From: Xenophilus sp. E41
GTDB lineage: Bacteria > Pseudomonadota > Gammaproteobacteria > Burkholderiales > Burkholderiaceae_C
Assembly (NCBI RefSeq): GCF_003671765.1
Contig: NZ_QPIB01000001.1
Location: forward strand, 310,001-374,000
Direction: 5' to 3'
DNA: 64,000 nt
Made by a program: the position numbers and the translations under genes. The notes under the pieces are model-generated. The model did not search any database. It was not told where the DNA came from and saw nothing but the letters and a program-made list of their open reading frames with translations. Positions 1 to 10,252 of this stretch are shown here, one piece after another; the first letter of the stretch is position 1, and the number at the start of each line of letters is the position of its first letter.

Positions 1-144
1 CCGCGTGTGCGCGCGGAGGGCCGCGTGATCCACTGCGGCCGGCAGCTCGCGACGGCCGAGGCCCGACTGGTGGGCCCCGACGGCACGCTGTACGCCCACG
101 CGACCACCACCTGCCTGGTCTTCGACCTGCCCGCGAAGCGCTGA
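1..144 (+). CDS. PaaI-type hotdog-fold thioesterase, C-terminal fragment
   Basis: The frame is open from the first base to a TGA at 142-144 and gives 47 residues. It starts before the window, so no start codon is visible. The fragment reads as the last strands of a PaaI/DUF4442-like hotdog thioesterase: a GRQLATAEARLVGPDG stretch followed by LYAHATTTCLVF, the pattern of the final two beta strands. Members hydrolyse acyl-CoA thioesters in the cytoplasm. Catalytic residues lie upstream and cannot be checked. No terminator is clear before the following iron operon. The family call is moderate and the substrate is unknown. Confidence 0.6.
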   Translation, partial: PRVRAEGRVIHCGRQLATAEARLVGPDGTLYAHATTTCLVFDLPAKR

Positions 145-203
145 GGGCGCAGCTTCAACCCCACGGCGCCCGGGTTTTCGGCGTGGAAAGACTCTTTTGT
201 CGT

Positions 204-218
204 TGACAATGATTCTCA
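204..218. promoter_or_regulatory. Fur box upstream of the iron ABC operon
   Basis: TGACAAT-G-ATTCTCA is a 7-1-7 inverted repeat with one mismatch per arm to the Fur core TGATAAT-N-ATTATCA. It overlaps a TTGACA hexamer at 203-208 that could be the -35 element; no good -10 is evident. It lies 66 bases before the fbpA start, where a Fur repressor would block transcription when iron is sufficient. Confidence 0.75.
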
Positions 219-284
219 ACCAGCAGACGCTGGGCCGGCGCCCGCCGGCACAAGAGATCCCCATAGACGTCCGGAGGAGTTTCC

Positions 285-1331
285 ATGTCCTTGTTGTCCC
301 GTCCGCGCCGGAAGGCGTGCGCCTTCGCCCTTGCAGCCGCCGGCCTGGTGGCTGCGGCCCTGCCCGCCCATGCGCAGGGCGAACTCACGCTCTACACCAC
401 CCGCGAGCCGGGCCTGATCCAGCCGCTGATCGCGGCCTTCAGCGCGCAGACGCAGATCAAGGTGAACACCGTGTTCGTGAAGGACGGGCTGCTCGAGCGC
501 GTCAAGGCCGAGGGCGCCCGCTCGCCCGCGGACGTGCTGATGACGGTGGACGTGGGCAACCTGCTCGACCTCGTCGAGGGCGGCGTGACGCAGCCGGTGA
601 AGTCGGCGGCGCTCGAATCGGCGATCCCCGCCAACCTGCGCGGCGCCGATGGCCAGTGGTTCTCGCTGTCGATGCGCGCGCGCGTGCTGTACGCCGACAA
701 GAACCTCAAGCTCACGAACATCCGCTACGAGGACCTGGCCGACCCGAAGTACAAGGGCAAGGTCTGCATCCGCGCCGGCCAGCACCCCTACAACACGGCC
801 CTCGTGGCGGCGCTGATCGCGCATGACGGCGAAGCGCAGGCCGAGCAATGGCTGCGCGGCGTGAAGAACAACCTGGCGCGCAAGGCCACCGGCGGCGACC
901 GCGACGTGGCGCGCGACATCCTCGGCGGCATCTGCGACGTGGGGCTGGCCAACTCCTACTACGTGGGCCAGATGAAGGGCTCCAAGGAAGGCAGCGACGC
1001 GCGCAAGTGGGGCGACGCGATCAAGGTGGTCCGTCCGACCTTCGCCAAGGGCGGGGGCACCCACGTCAACATCAGCGGCGCGTCCGTCGCCAAGAGCGCG
1101 CCGAACCGCGACAACGCGGTCAAGCTGCTCGAGTTCCTGGTGTCGGAGCCGGCGCAACAGCTCTATGCCCAGGCCAACTACGAGTACCCGGTGCGCAAGG
1201 GCGTGGCGCTCGACCCGATCATCGGCCAGACCATCGGCGAGCTGAAGGTCGATCCGCTGCCGCTCGTCGAGATCGCCAAGTACCGCAAGCAGGCCAGCGC
1301 GCTGGTCGACAAAGTCGGCTTCGATAGGTAG
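285..1331 (+). CDS. fbpA: Ferric iron ABC transporter, periplasmic Fe(3+)-binding protein
   Basis: This 348-residue protein is the extracytoplasmic ferric-binding component of an iron ABC importer. A signal peptide covers about residues 1-30 (RPRRK, hydrophobic core, cleavage after AHA). The mature part begins ELTLYTTREPGL, typical of the FbpA/FutA class of transferrin-like binding proteins. The paired tyrosines in ANSYYVGQ (225-226) match the metal-coordinating Tyr-Tyr of the family. The start at 285 is preceded by a strong CCGGAGGAG ribosome site. It is the first gene of an fbpA-fbpB-fbpC operon and follows a Fur box, so repression by iron is expected. Length is normal for the family. Confidence 0.93.
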   Translation: MSLLSRPRRKACAFALAAAGLVAAALPAHAQGELTLYTTREPGLIQPLIAAFSAQTQIKVNTVFVKDGLLERVKAEGARSPADVLMTVDVGNLLDLVEGGVTQPVKSAALESAIPANLRGADGQWFSLSMRARVLYADKNLKLTNIRYEDLADPKYKGKVCIRAGQHPYNTALVAALIAHDGEAQAEQWLRGVKNNLARKATGGDRDVARDILGGICDVGLANSYYVGQMKGSKEGSDARKWGDAIKVVRPTFAKGGGTHVNISGASVAKSAPNRDNAVKLLEFLVSEPAQQLYAQANYEYPVRKGVALDPIIGQTIGELKVDPLPLVEIAKYRKQASALVDKVGFDR

Positions 1332-1346
1332 GGGCTTCAAACGCCG

Positions 1347-1361
1347 AGCCGCTTCGCGGCT
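1347..1361 (+). other. Stem-loop between fbpA and fbpB
   Basis: AGCCGC-TTC-GCGGCT forms a six-base-pair hairpin in the 54-base gap between fbpA and fbpB. It has no T-run. Such intercistronic hairpins often stabilise the binding-protein part of an ABC operon transcript, so that this subunit is made in excess; that role is inferred here. The GCTTCGCGG core also resembles part of the repeat at 16606-16660. Confidence 0.45.
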
Positions 1362-1385
1362 TGGCTTCCGCTCCGCGATGACCTG

Positions 1386-3062
1386 ATGTGGATCGCTCGC
1401 AGGCCGAGCCTGCGCAACGTGGGCCCGCTGTGGCAGGCCAGCGCCATCCTGGTGGCGCTGGGCGTGCTCGCGCCCGTGCTCTCGCTGGCCTGGCTGGCGG
1501 CGGGTGCCGACCTCTCGCACTGGGCGCATCTCGCGCAGCACGTGCTGCCGCAGGCGGCCCTCAACACCGCCCTGCTGCTGGCCGGCGTCGGCACCCTGGT
1601 GCTGCTGATCGGCACCGGCTGTGCGTGGCTGGTGTCGAGCTGCGACTTCCCCGGCCGGCGCGTGCTGAACTGGGCGCTGCTGCTGCCGCTGGCCATGCCG
1701 ACCTACATCGTGGCCTTCGCCTACCTCGACCTGCTGCACCCCATCGGCCCGGTGCAGACCGCGCTGCGCTGGGTGCTGGGCTACGACAGCCCGCGCGAGT
1801 TCCGCCTGCCCGACCTGCGATCGATGGGCGGCGCGGTGTGCGTGCTCGGCGTCGTGCTCTACCCCTACGTCTACCTCACGGCGCGCGCCATGTTCATGAC
1901 GCAGCCCGCGCACCTGCTGGAGGCGGCGCGTTCGCTCGGCGAGGGCCGCTGGGGCGCCTTCCGCCGCGTGGCGCTGCCGCTGGCGCGGCCGGCGCTGGCG
2001 GTGGGCCTGAGCCTGGCGCTGCTGGAGACGCTCAACGACATCGGCGCGTCGGAGTTCCTCGGCGTCAACACCCTGACGGTCGCCATCTACACGACCTGGA
2101 TCACGCGCTCGGACCTGGCCGGCGCGGCGCAGATCGCCTGCGCCATGCTCGCGGTGGTCGTGCTGCTCGTCGTGCTGGAACAGCATGGACGCCGCCGCCA
2201 GCGCTTCGGCTCCGCGCAGCGCATGCGTGCCATGGCACCCCGGCGACTGCGGGGCGCGCAGGCCTGGGCGGCCACCGCCGCCGCCAGCCTGCCCGTGCTG
2301 CTGGGCTTCGTGGCACCCGCGGCCTACCTGGTGGCCGAGACGGTCAAGCGCCTGCGCCTGGGCCAGGGCATCTCCAGCGGCCTGTGGACCAGCCTGGGCA
2401 ACACGGTGGCACTGGCCCTGGGCGTGACCACCTGCGCCGTGCTCGCCGGCCTCCTGGTGGCGTGGACGGTCCGCCAGGGCGCCGCGAGCCTGCGGCCCGC
2501 CCGCTGGCCGGCGCGCCTGGCCAGCCTGGGCTACGCCCTGCCCGGCACGGTGCTGGCCATCGGCCTGCTGTCGCCCGCGCTGGCGCTGGATGCCGGCGTG
2601 GCGTCCGCCCTGGGCCTGCCGGGCCTGCCGCTGATGGGCCTGGGCGTGGTGCTGGTCATGGCCTGCACGATCCGCTTCCTGGCGATGCCGGTGGGCGGCA
2701 TCGACGCCGGCCTGGCACGCATCCCGCCCGCACTCGAGCAGGCCGCGCGTTCGCTGGGCGAAGGCACGCTCGGCGCCCTGCGCCGCGTGCACCTGCCACT
2801 GTTGCGCCCGGCGATCGCCGCCAGCGCCCTGCTCGTCTTCGTCGATGCCATGAAGGAATTGCCCGCCACCCTGCTGCTGCGCCCCGCCAACTTCGACACG
2901 CTGGCCACCTGGCTGTACGCCGAGGCCGCGCGCGGCACGTATGAAGAAGGCGCCATCGCCGCGCTCGCCATCGTGCTGGCCGGCCTGTTGCCGGTGGTCT
3001 GGCTGGCGCGCACGCAGCTCGACGCCGGCAGCGTCGAATCGACCGTGGGGGTGCCCGCATGA
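1386..3062 (+). CDS. fbpB: Ferric iron ABC transporter, fused permease
   Basis: This 558-residue inner-membrane protein carries two fused BPD_transp_1 permease domains, as in FbpB/AfuB. Each half has an EAA loop that docks the ATPase: EAARSLGEG near residue 179 and EQAARSLGEG near residue 451. About a dozen hydrophobic segments are visible. It would form the Fe(3+) channel fed by the protein encoded upstream. Its stop overlaps the ATPase start by four bases (ATGA), indicating translational coupling. The first in-frame ATG at 1386 gives the expected length. Confidence 0.92.
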   Translation: MWIARRPSLRNVGPLWQASAILVALGVLAPVLSLAWLAAGADLSHWAHLAQHVLPQAALNTALLLAGVGTLVLLIGTGCAWLVSSCDFPGRRVLNWALLLPLAMPTYIVAFAYLDLLHPIGPVQTALRWVLGYDSPREFRLPDLRSMGGAVCVLGVVLYPYVYLTARAMFMTQPAHLLEAARSLGEGRWGAFRRVALPLARPALAVGLSLALLETLNDIGASEFLGVNTLTVAIYTTWITRSDLAGAAQIACAMLAVVVLLVVLEQHGRRRQRFGSAQRMRAMAPRRLRGAQAWAATAAASLPVLLGFVAPAAYLVAETVKRLRLGQGISSGLWTSLGNTVALALGVTTCAVLAGLLVAWTVRQGAASLRPARWPARLASLGYALPGTVLAIGLLSPALALDAGVASALGLPGLPLMGLGVVLVMACTIRFLAMPVGGIDAGLARIPPALEQAARSLGEGTLGALRRVHLPLLRPAIAASALLVFVDAMKELPATLLLRPANFDTLATWLYAEAARGTYEEGAIAALAIVLAGLLPVVWLARTQLDAGSVESTVGVPA

Positions 3063-3745
3063 GCCGGGCGCTCGACATCCGGGGCCTGCGCTTGGGCTAC
3101 GACACGCCACGCGGCCTGCACACCGTGGTCGACGGCTTCGACCTGCACCTGGCGGCCGGGCGCATCGGCTGCCTGCTCGGGCCCTCGGGCTGCGGCAAGA
3201 CCACAGTGCTGCGGGCCATCGCCGGCTTCGAGCCCGCGCGCGCCGGCGAGATCCATCTCGGCGAGCGGCTGCTCTCCTCCGCCGACATGCACCTGCCGCC
3301 GGAGACGCGGCAGATCGGCCTGATGTTCCAGGAATACGCGCTGTTCCCGCACCTGTCGGCGGCCGGCAACGTGGCCTTCGGGCTGCGCCGCTGGACGCGC
3401 GCGGACCGCGAGGCCCGCGTGCGTGAGATGCTCACGCTCGTCGGCCTGCCCGAGATGGCGGCGCGCTTTCCGCACGAGCTGTCGGGCGGCCAGCAGCAGC
3501 GCGTGGCGCTGGCCCGAGCCCTGGCGCCGGCACCGGCGCTGATCCTGCTGGACGAGCCCTTCTCCAACCTCGACGGCGCCACGCGCGAGCGCCTGACGGT
3601 CGAGGTGCGCGACATCCTGCGCGCCGCGGGGCAGACGGCGATCCTCGTCACGCACCATGCGGCCGAGGCCCAGACCATGGCCGACCACACCGGGCTGATG
3701 CACGGCGGGCGCCTGGTGCAATGGACCGACGCGGCGCCCCGGTGA
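3059..3745 (+). CDS. fbpC: Ferric iron ABC transporter, ATP-binding protein (short form)
   Basis: This 228-residue cytoplasmic ATPase energises the iron importer. Visible motifs in order: Walker A GPSGCGKTT, Q-loop FQEYALFPH, signature LSGGQQQR, Walker B LILLDEP, D-loop and the switch histidine in VTHHAAEA. Classic FbpC proteins are near 350 residues because of a C-terminal regulatory domain that senses iron in some members. Here the chain ends soon after the nucleotide-binding domain (GLMHGGRLVQW), so that domain is missing. The reading frame is intact, so this looks like a natural short form. It is the last gene of the operon. Confidence 0.9.
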   Translation: MSRALDIRGLRLGYDTPRGLHTVVDGFDLHLAAGRIGCLLGPSGCGKTTVLRAIAGFEPARAGEIHLGERLLSSADMHLPPETRQIGLMFQEYALFPHLSAAGNVAFGLRRWTRADREARVREMLTLVGLPEMAARFPHELSGGQQQRVALARALAPAPALILLDEPFSNLDGATRERLTVEVRDILRAAGQTAILVTHHAAEAQTMADHTGLMHGGRLVQWTDAAPR

Positions 3746-3817
3746 TCGGGCGCCGCGGCGCATGAGCTCGCGGCGCAGGGCACACTGCGGGCTTTCCGCT
3801 TTCCCCACGAGAACGCC

Positions 3818-4234
3818 ATGCGACTCCTCCACACCATGCTGCGCGTCGGCAACCTCCAGCGCTCCATCGACTTCTACACCAAGGTGCTGGGCATGAAGCT
3901 GCTGCGCACCAGCGAGAACCCCGAGTACAAGTACAGCCTGGCCTTCGTCGGCTACGGCGAGGGCAACCCCGGGCAGGCCGAGATCGAGCTCACCTACAAC
4001 TGGGGCACCGAGACCTACGAGATGGGCACCGCCTACGGCCACATCGCGCTGGGCGTGCCCGATGCGTACGCGGCCTGCGAGAAGATCAAGGCCGCCGGTG
4101 GCAACGTCACGCGCGAAGCCGGTCCGGTGAAGGGCGGCACCACCGTGATCGCCTTCGTGACCGATCCCGACGGCTACAAGATCGAGCTGATCCAGCGCGC
4201 GGACGACGCCGGCAGCGGCCAGGGCTTGCGCTGA
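3818..4234 (+). CDS. gloA: Lactoylglutathione lyase (glyoxalase I)
   Basis: Glyoxalase I isomerises the hemithioacetal of methylglyoxal and glutathione to S-lactoylglutathione, detoxifying methylglyoxal in the cytoplasm. The 138-residue protein is close to Escherichia coli GloA over most of its length ([35 protein letters not shown]). The expected Ni/Zn ligands are present: H5, E57, H75 and E123. The start is fixed by MRLLHT, which carries the first metal ligand. It stands alone between the iron operon and convergent minus-strand genes. Confidence 0.96.
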   Translation: MRLLHTMLRVGNLQRSIDFYTKVLGMKLLRTSENPEYKYSLAFVGYGEGNPGQAEIELTYNWGTETYEMGTAYGHIALGVPDAYAACEKIKAAGGNVTREAGPVKGGTTVIAFVTDPDGYKIELIQRADDAGSGQGLR

Positions 4235-4273
4235 TCCGGCGAGGCCGGCGATCGATCGGACCCGGCGCCGCGC

Positions 4274-4879
4274 CTAGCGCCGGCCCGCGGCGCCCGCCGA
4301 CCACTCCCTCGCCAGCAGGCCGTAGAAGGCGGCATCCGAGATGCGGCCGTTCACGGACCAGCGCTCACGCAGCAGGCCTTCTCGGCGGAATCCGAGGCGC
4401 TCCAGCGCGCGGGCTGCGGCCTCGTTGCCCGCGTCGATCTCGGCTTCGATGCGGCGCAGGTGCAGCCTGTCGAAGCCATAGCCGAGCAATGCGCCTGCAG
4501 CCTCCTGCAGGTAGCCGTGGCCCCACGCGCCGGGCGCCAGCGCGAATCCCAACTCGGCGCGGCCGGCCTGCCAGTCGACCGCGAACAGCAGGCACTCGCC
4601 GATCAGCCGCGGCGGGTCGCCCTCGTAGATGCCCAGGGTGATCGATTCGCCCTCCACGAGCGCGCGCTGCTCGTCGACGATGAAATCGCGCGCATGGGCC
4701 ACGTCGGGCCATGCCGGCGTGTCCCAATAGCGCAGGACCTCCGGGTCGGTCAGGATGGCGTGCAGCGCCCCGGCGTCGGCCGGCTGCATCGGCCGCAGCT
4801 GCAGGCGCGCGGTCCGCAGCACATGCGGCTCGGGGAAAGAAAGCACTGGGGCGGCAGGCGGCACGGCGCCGAGGCTCAT
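4274..4879 (-). CDS. GNAT family N-acetyltransferase (RimJ/RimL-like)
   Basis: This 201-residue protein is of the Acetyltransf_3 type. It opens with the family signature LRTARLQLRPMQPADA and has the acetyl-CoA pyrophosphate loop region around LAPGAWGHGYLQEAAGALLGYGF, then EIDAGNEAAARALERLGFRREGLLRE, the usual C-terminal hallmark. Members acetylate alpha-amino groups of ribosomal proteins or of small molecules, and the substrate cannot be read from sequence. It is minus strand and convergent with gloA, 28 bases downstream of the NTF2-like gene. The annotated ATG gives about 18 residues before the conserved start; a slightly later start is possible. Confidence 0.85.
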   Translation of the reverse strand: MSLGAVPPAAPVLSFPEPHVLRTARLQLRPMQPADAGALHAILTDPEVLRYWDTPAWPDVAHARDFIVDEQRALVEGESITLGIYEGDPPRLIGECLLFAVDWQAGRAELGFALAPGAWGHGYLQEAAGALLGYGFDRLHLRRIEAEIDAGNEAAARALERLGFRREGLLRERWSVNGRISDAAFYGLLAREWSAGAAGRR

Positions 4880-4907
4880 GCGGCCGCGAGGGCCGCAGGG
4901 TCGCCGC

Positions 4908-5294
4908 TCACAGGCACACCGTGCCCTGGTGGAAGACGGCCTGCCATCCGTCGGCCGTGCGGCGCCAGACCGTCGAGCGCAGCGTGACGCGCCCCGGCTG
5001 CTCCAGGGTGTAAGTCAGCAGGCAGTGGTCGGGGCCCAGTTCGCGCACGTGCCAGTCGCGCGTGACCCACGCCGCCTCCGGAGGCTTGGCGGCGCGCTGC
5101 GACAGCACCTCCAGGCAGAACGCGCGGCTGTAGCGCTTGCCGGAAGCGCCGATCTCCCAGAAGTCCGGCGCGACGATGCGGCCGAAGTCCTCGGGCGTGG
5201 CCACGTGCGAGGCCGCATGGAAGCGGTCCTCCATCACGCGCAGTTCGGCCAGCAGCGGCTGCAGGTCCTCGGGCATGTCGAGTTCGGGCGACAT
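4908..5294 (-). CDS. NTF2-like DUF4440 protein
   Basis: This 128-residue protein looks like a SnoaL/DUF4440 member with the NTF2-like cone fold. The N-terminal helix region (LQPLLAELRVMEDRFHAASH) is followed by VAPDFWEIGASGKRYSR and a C-terminal TVWRRTADGWQAVFHQGT, the usual last strands of DUF4440. The ATG at 5294 was chosen because upstream in-frame sequence is Arg-rich and overlaps the dehalogenase gene. It lies 11 bases downstream of the dehalogenase and is probably cotranscribed with it. Function is unknown; members are often small enzymes or binding proteins. Confidence 0.75.
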   Translation of the reverse strand: MSPELDMPEDLQPLLAELRVMEDRFHAASHVATPEDFGRIVAPDFWEIGASGKRYSRAFCLEVLSQRAAKPPEAAWVTRDWHVRELGPDHCLLTYTLEQPGRVTLRSTVWRRTADGWQAVFHQGTVCL

Positions 5295-5305
5295 CGGTCG
5301 CGGCC

Positions 5306-6034
5306 TCAGCAGCCCAGCCGCTCGGCCAGCGCCACGATGTCGCGCACATGCAGCGTGTTCTCGGCCCGCGGCGACACATCCTTGGGCTCGGCGGCGCCGA
5401 ACTCCAGCGGACGTTCGATGTACCCAGTGGCCAGCCCGCACACGCGCGCGGCCGCCAGGTCGTCGTGGTGGGCCGCGGCCAGCATGACCTCGCTGGGCGC
5501 CACGTCGAACACGGTGGCCACGCCGAGGTAGGTGCGCGGGTCGGGCTTGTAGGCCTTGAAGACCTCGGCCGAGAGGATGCAGTCCCAGGGCAGGCCACCG
5601 CGCTTGGCCATCTCGGTCAACAGGCCGAGGTTGCCGTTGGACAGCGTGCAGATCGTGTACTTGCGCTTGAGCCGGGTGAGGCCTTCGACCGCGTCGGGCC
5701 AGGGCGGCAGCCGGTGCCAGGCGGTGTTGAGGTGATGCAGGGCCGCGGCGTCGAGTCGCCCGTCGACGCCGAAGTCGCGCAGCACGCCGTCGAGGATGCC
5801 GCGGTGCAATTCGTCCAGCAGCGTGAAGCCGCCCTCGCCGCTCGCGATGCGCGCCATGACGCTGCGCATCGCGGGCTGGTAGCCGGCGCGCCAGGCCAGT
5901 GCGAAGGCGCTGCCGTCGACGCCCGGCAGGGCGCGCTCCACCTCGGCGGCGATGCCGCCGTGCCAGTCGACGACGGTGCCGAAGACGTCGAAGGCAATGA
6001 CCTTCAGGGATGCGGGATCGAAATCGGGGTTCAT
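5306..6034 (-). CDS. Haloacid dehalogenase type II (HAD superfamily)
   Basis: This 242-residue HAD hydrolase has the nucleophile motif AFDVFGTVVDW with D16, motif II TLSNGN, the motif III lysine in FKAYKPD, and a final AAHHDDL in place of the usual acidic motif. That pattern matches the (S)-2-haloacid dehalogenase type II family, which replaces halogen by hydroxyl through an aspartyl ester. Many members act on other small acids, so the true substrate is open. The start codon lies just after a dispersed repeat at 6041-6106 when read on the minus strand. Probably cotranscribed with the NTF2-like gene downstream. Confidence 0.85.
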   Translation of the reverse strand: MNPDFDPASLKVIAFDVFGTVVDWHGGIAAEVERALPGVDGSAFALAWRAGYQPAMRSVMARIASGEGGFTLLDELHRGILDGVLRDFGVDGRLDAAALHHLNTAWHRLPPWPDAVEGLTRLKRKYTICTLSNGNLGLLTEMAKRGGLPWDCILSAEVFKAYKPDPRTYLGVATVFDVAPSEVMLAAAHHDDLAAARVCGLATGYIERPLEFGAAEPKDVSPRAENTLHVRDIVALAERLGC

Positions 6035-6040
6035 TGTCTC

Positions 6041-6106
6041 GCTATCTTTTTCATAGCTGCTTGCGCCCGCTGGGCGGGCGCTGCAGCCCGATTCAGCTTG
6101 AAATTC
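6041..6106 (+). repeat. Dispersed hairpin repeat, copy 1
   Basis: The left inverted repeat GCTATCTTTTTCATAGC (6041-6057) is followed by the hairpin CGCCCGC-TGG-GCGGGCG (6064-6080), then CTGCAGCCCGATT and a GAAATTC end near 6106. It fills the gap between the dehalogenase start and the eda stop. Related copies are at 16075, 18281, 21351, 26146, 36070, 48958 and 61477. Confidence 0.85.
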
Positions 6107-6109
6107 GCG

Positions 6110-6745
6110 TCAGCGCGCGAGCTGGCTGGCCTCGCGCGCCAGCGCCTCGATGCGGCCCCAGTCCTTGGCCGCGATGGCCTCGGTGGGCACGATCCAGGAG
6201 CCGCCGACGCAGGCCACGTTGGGCAGCGCCAGGAAGTCGGCCGCGTTGCCCGCGTGCACGCCACCGGTGGGGCAGAACTTCACCTCGCCGAAGGGCCCCT
6301 GCCAGGCCTTGAGCATGTTGATGCCGCCGGCCTGCACGGCGGGAAAGAACTTCAGCTCGGTGTAGCCGTCCTCCTGGGCCAGCATGATCTCGCTGCCGGT
6401 CGCCACGCCCGGCAGCAGCGGCAGGCCGAGGTCGTGGCAGGCCTTGCCCACCGAACGCGTGTAGCCCGGGCTGACGCCGAAGCGCGCACCGGCCAGCGCC
6501 GAGGCCTGCGCGTCGGCCGCGCTGCGGATGGTGCCGGCGCCGGCCACGGCCTCGGGCACCTCCTTGGCGATCGCCTCGATGCATTCCAGCGCCTCGCGCG
6601 TGCGCAGTGTCACCTCGAGCATGCGGATGCCGCCGGCCACCAGCGCACGCGCCAGCGGCACCGCGTCCTTCACGTCGTGCAGCACGATCACGGGGATCAC
6701 GGGGGCGTCGCGCATCACGTCCAGCGCGGTGAGGGGTTCGGTCAT
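6110..6745 (-). CDS. eda: KDPG/KHG aldolase
   Basis: Eda splits 2-keto-3-deoxy-6-phosphogluconate to pyruvate and glyceraldehyde 3-phosphate, the last step of the Entner-Doudoroff pathway. The 211-residue protein shows the class I aldolase signature: [10 protein letters not shown] with the catalytic Glu and phosphate-binding Arg, GAGTIRS, the Schiff-base lysine in ELKFFPA, and FCPTGGV. The start MTEPLTALD at 6745 was chosen by homology; the frame stays open further upstream but that part is not conserved. It lies 112 bases downstream of edd on the same strand, and the two probably form an operon. Confidence 0.95.
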   Translation of the reverse strand: MTEPLTALDVMRDAPVIPVIVLHDVKDAVPLARALVAGGIRMLEVTLRTREALECIEAIAKEVPEAVAGAGTIRSAADAQASALAGARFGVSPGYTRSVGKACHDLGLPLLPGVATGSEIMLAQEDGYTELKFFPAVQAGGINMLKAWQGPFGEVKFCPTGGVHAGNAADFLALPNVACVGGSWIVPTEAIAAKDWGRIEALAREASQLAR

Positions 6746-6857
6746 CGGGAGACTCCAGAGAAATGCGGGAAAGGCCTGCGCAGCGCGGGCGTGCAGCGCC
6801 GCGGGCCGAGGCTGGCACGATAAAGCAAAGCGCGGCCCGAAGCGAACCGCGCCGATG

Positions 6858-8708
<1,851 letters not shown>

Positions 8709-8884
8709 GGCAGGGACGGTTGCGTGGGAGTGGAAGCCGGCGCGCAGGGCGCCGCGTCGATCGGAACATCATGGCCGCCGTCGATCGGCCGGCGGTGTGA
8801 GACAACGGCACGAAGCATGCCAGCGCCCGCGCCTCAGGCCGATACCTTCTTGCAGCCGGACCGGCCGGCGCGTTCCCGGCGCCC

Positions 8885-10213
8885 TCAGGTGCCGGGCTCG
8901 GCGATGGGTTCGATGCGCCCCATCAGGAACACGAAGGCGCAGATGCCGATCACCAGGATCGCGCCCGCCAGCAGGAAGGCATTCACGAAGGAACCCGTGG
9001 CCCCGACGATGAAGCCGGTGGCGATCGGGGCGGCCGCGCCCATCAGGTTGTTGCCGAAGTTCATCAGCCCGCCGACGGTGCCGACGCCGCCCTTGGGCGC
9101 GATCAGCGAAGGCAGCGACCAGCTCACCGGCGCCGCCGCGGCCAGGCCACCGAGCGCAATGGAGATCCACACGATGGCCCAGACCGGGTCGGTGGTCTGC
9201 GTGGCGCCGAAGACCGCGAGGCCCAGCACCATGCCGCACACCAGCACCGTCTTGCGCACCTTCGACTCCTCGTGCCCCTTGGCGATCAGGTGGTCGATGA
9301 GCCAGCCGCCCACGAACAGGTCGCTCAGCGTGGCCACCATCCAGGGGATGGCCGCAAAGCCCGCCGACTTGAGGATGCTCATGTGCATGGCCTGCACCAG
9401 GTAGCCCGGCAGCCAGGTGAGGAACAGGTAGAAGGAATAGCCGTAAGCAGCGAAGCCCAGCATCAGCCCCCACACCTTGGGCTGACGCAGCAGGTAGCCG
9501 AGCATGCCGCTGGCGCCGCCGGCCGGCGCGCCCTCGGGCGCGGCACCGCCTTCGACGATGTAGCGGCGCTCGGCCGCGCTGAGCTTCTCGTCAGCGCTCG
9601 GGTCGCGGTAGATCAACAGGAAGGCGAAGAAGTACAGGAAGCTCAGCGCGGCGCACACGCCGAAGCCCCAGCGCCAGCCGAAGCCCACCACCACGAAGGC
9701 GACCAGCGGCACGCCGATCACGTTCGAGAACTTGGCCGCCGCGTCGAAGATGGCCGTGGCCAGCGCCCGCTCGCCGCGCGGGAACCAGTAGCCCGTGGCC
9801 TTGGAACTCACCATGAAGCCCGGCGCCTCGGCAATGCCCAGCAGCATGCGCGCCGCGAAGATGCCGGCCCAGCCGCCCGCCAGCGCCGTCAGCGTGGAGG
9901 CGATGCCCCAGGCGAAGGCGCCCCAGCGGCCGATGCGCGTCGGGCCGTAGCGGTCCAGCAGCATGCCGGCGGGCACCTGCAGCAGCGCATAGGTCCAGAA
10001 GAAGGCCGAGAGGAAGAAGCCGATCTGCTCGGGCGTGAGGTGGAACTCCGCCTGGATCTGCGGCGCCGCGACCGAGAGGCTGAGCCGGTCGAAGTAGTTG
10101 ACCAGCACGCCCGCACCCAGCAGGCCGCCGATGCGCCAGCGCCGGCCCGGGACGCGGCCCTGCGAGGCCGCCGATGCGGCGTTGGGCGCGGTCGAGGAGG
10201 ATGTTGTCGTCAT
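8885..10213 (-). CDS. MFS transporter, anion:cation symporter family (probable gluconate/hexonate uptake)
   Basis: This 442-residue inner-membrane protein has about twelve hydrophobic segments and the MFS ACS-family features: VNYFDRLSLSVAAP in the first helix, the loop motif GMLLDRYGPTRIGRWG, and FLSAFFWTYALLQVPAG. ACS members such as glucarate or galactonate carriers take up sugar acids with protons. The position 39 bases downstream of gluconokinase, with edd and eda beyond, points to gluconate or a related hexonate. That substrate is inferred from context only. It probably shares the gntK transcript and its LacI-type operator control. Confidence 0.85.
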   Translation of the reverse strand: MTTTSSSTAPNAASAASQGRVPGRRWRIGGLLGAGVLVNYFDRLSLSVAAPQIQAEFHLTPEQIGFFLSAFFWTYALLQVPAGMLLDRYGPTRIGRWGAFAWGIASTLTALAGGWAGIFAARMLLGIAEAPGFMVSSKATGYWFPRGERALATAIFDAAAKFSNVIGVPLVAFVVVGFGWRWGFGVCAALSFLYFFAFLLIYRDPSADEKLSAAERRYIVEGGAAPEGAPAGGASGMLGYLLRQPKVWGLMLGFAAYGYSFYLFLTWLPGYLVQAMHMSILKSAGFAAIPWMVATLSDLFVGGWLIDHLIAKGHEESKVRKTVLVCGMVLGLAVFGATQTTDPVWAIVWISIALGGLAAAAPVSWSLPSLIAPKGGVGTVGGLMNFGNNLMGAAAPIATGFIVGATGSFVNAFLLAGAILVIGICAFVFLMGRIEPIAEPGT

Positions 10214-10252
10214 GGTGTCTCCGTCGAGGGGATGAAGGGAAGAGAAGGCCGC

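Noticed and set aside
216-3110. A very long open frame (about 960 codons) on the minus strand across the fbp operon
   Set aside because: It is a shadow of high-GC codon bias opposite fbpA-fbpB-fbpC. The translation is low-complexity Arg/Ala/Gly/His and has no motif, while the plus-strand genes have clear family signatures.
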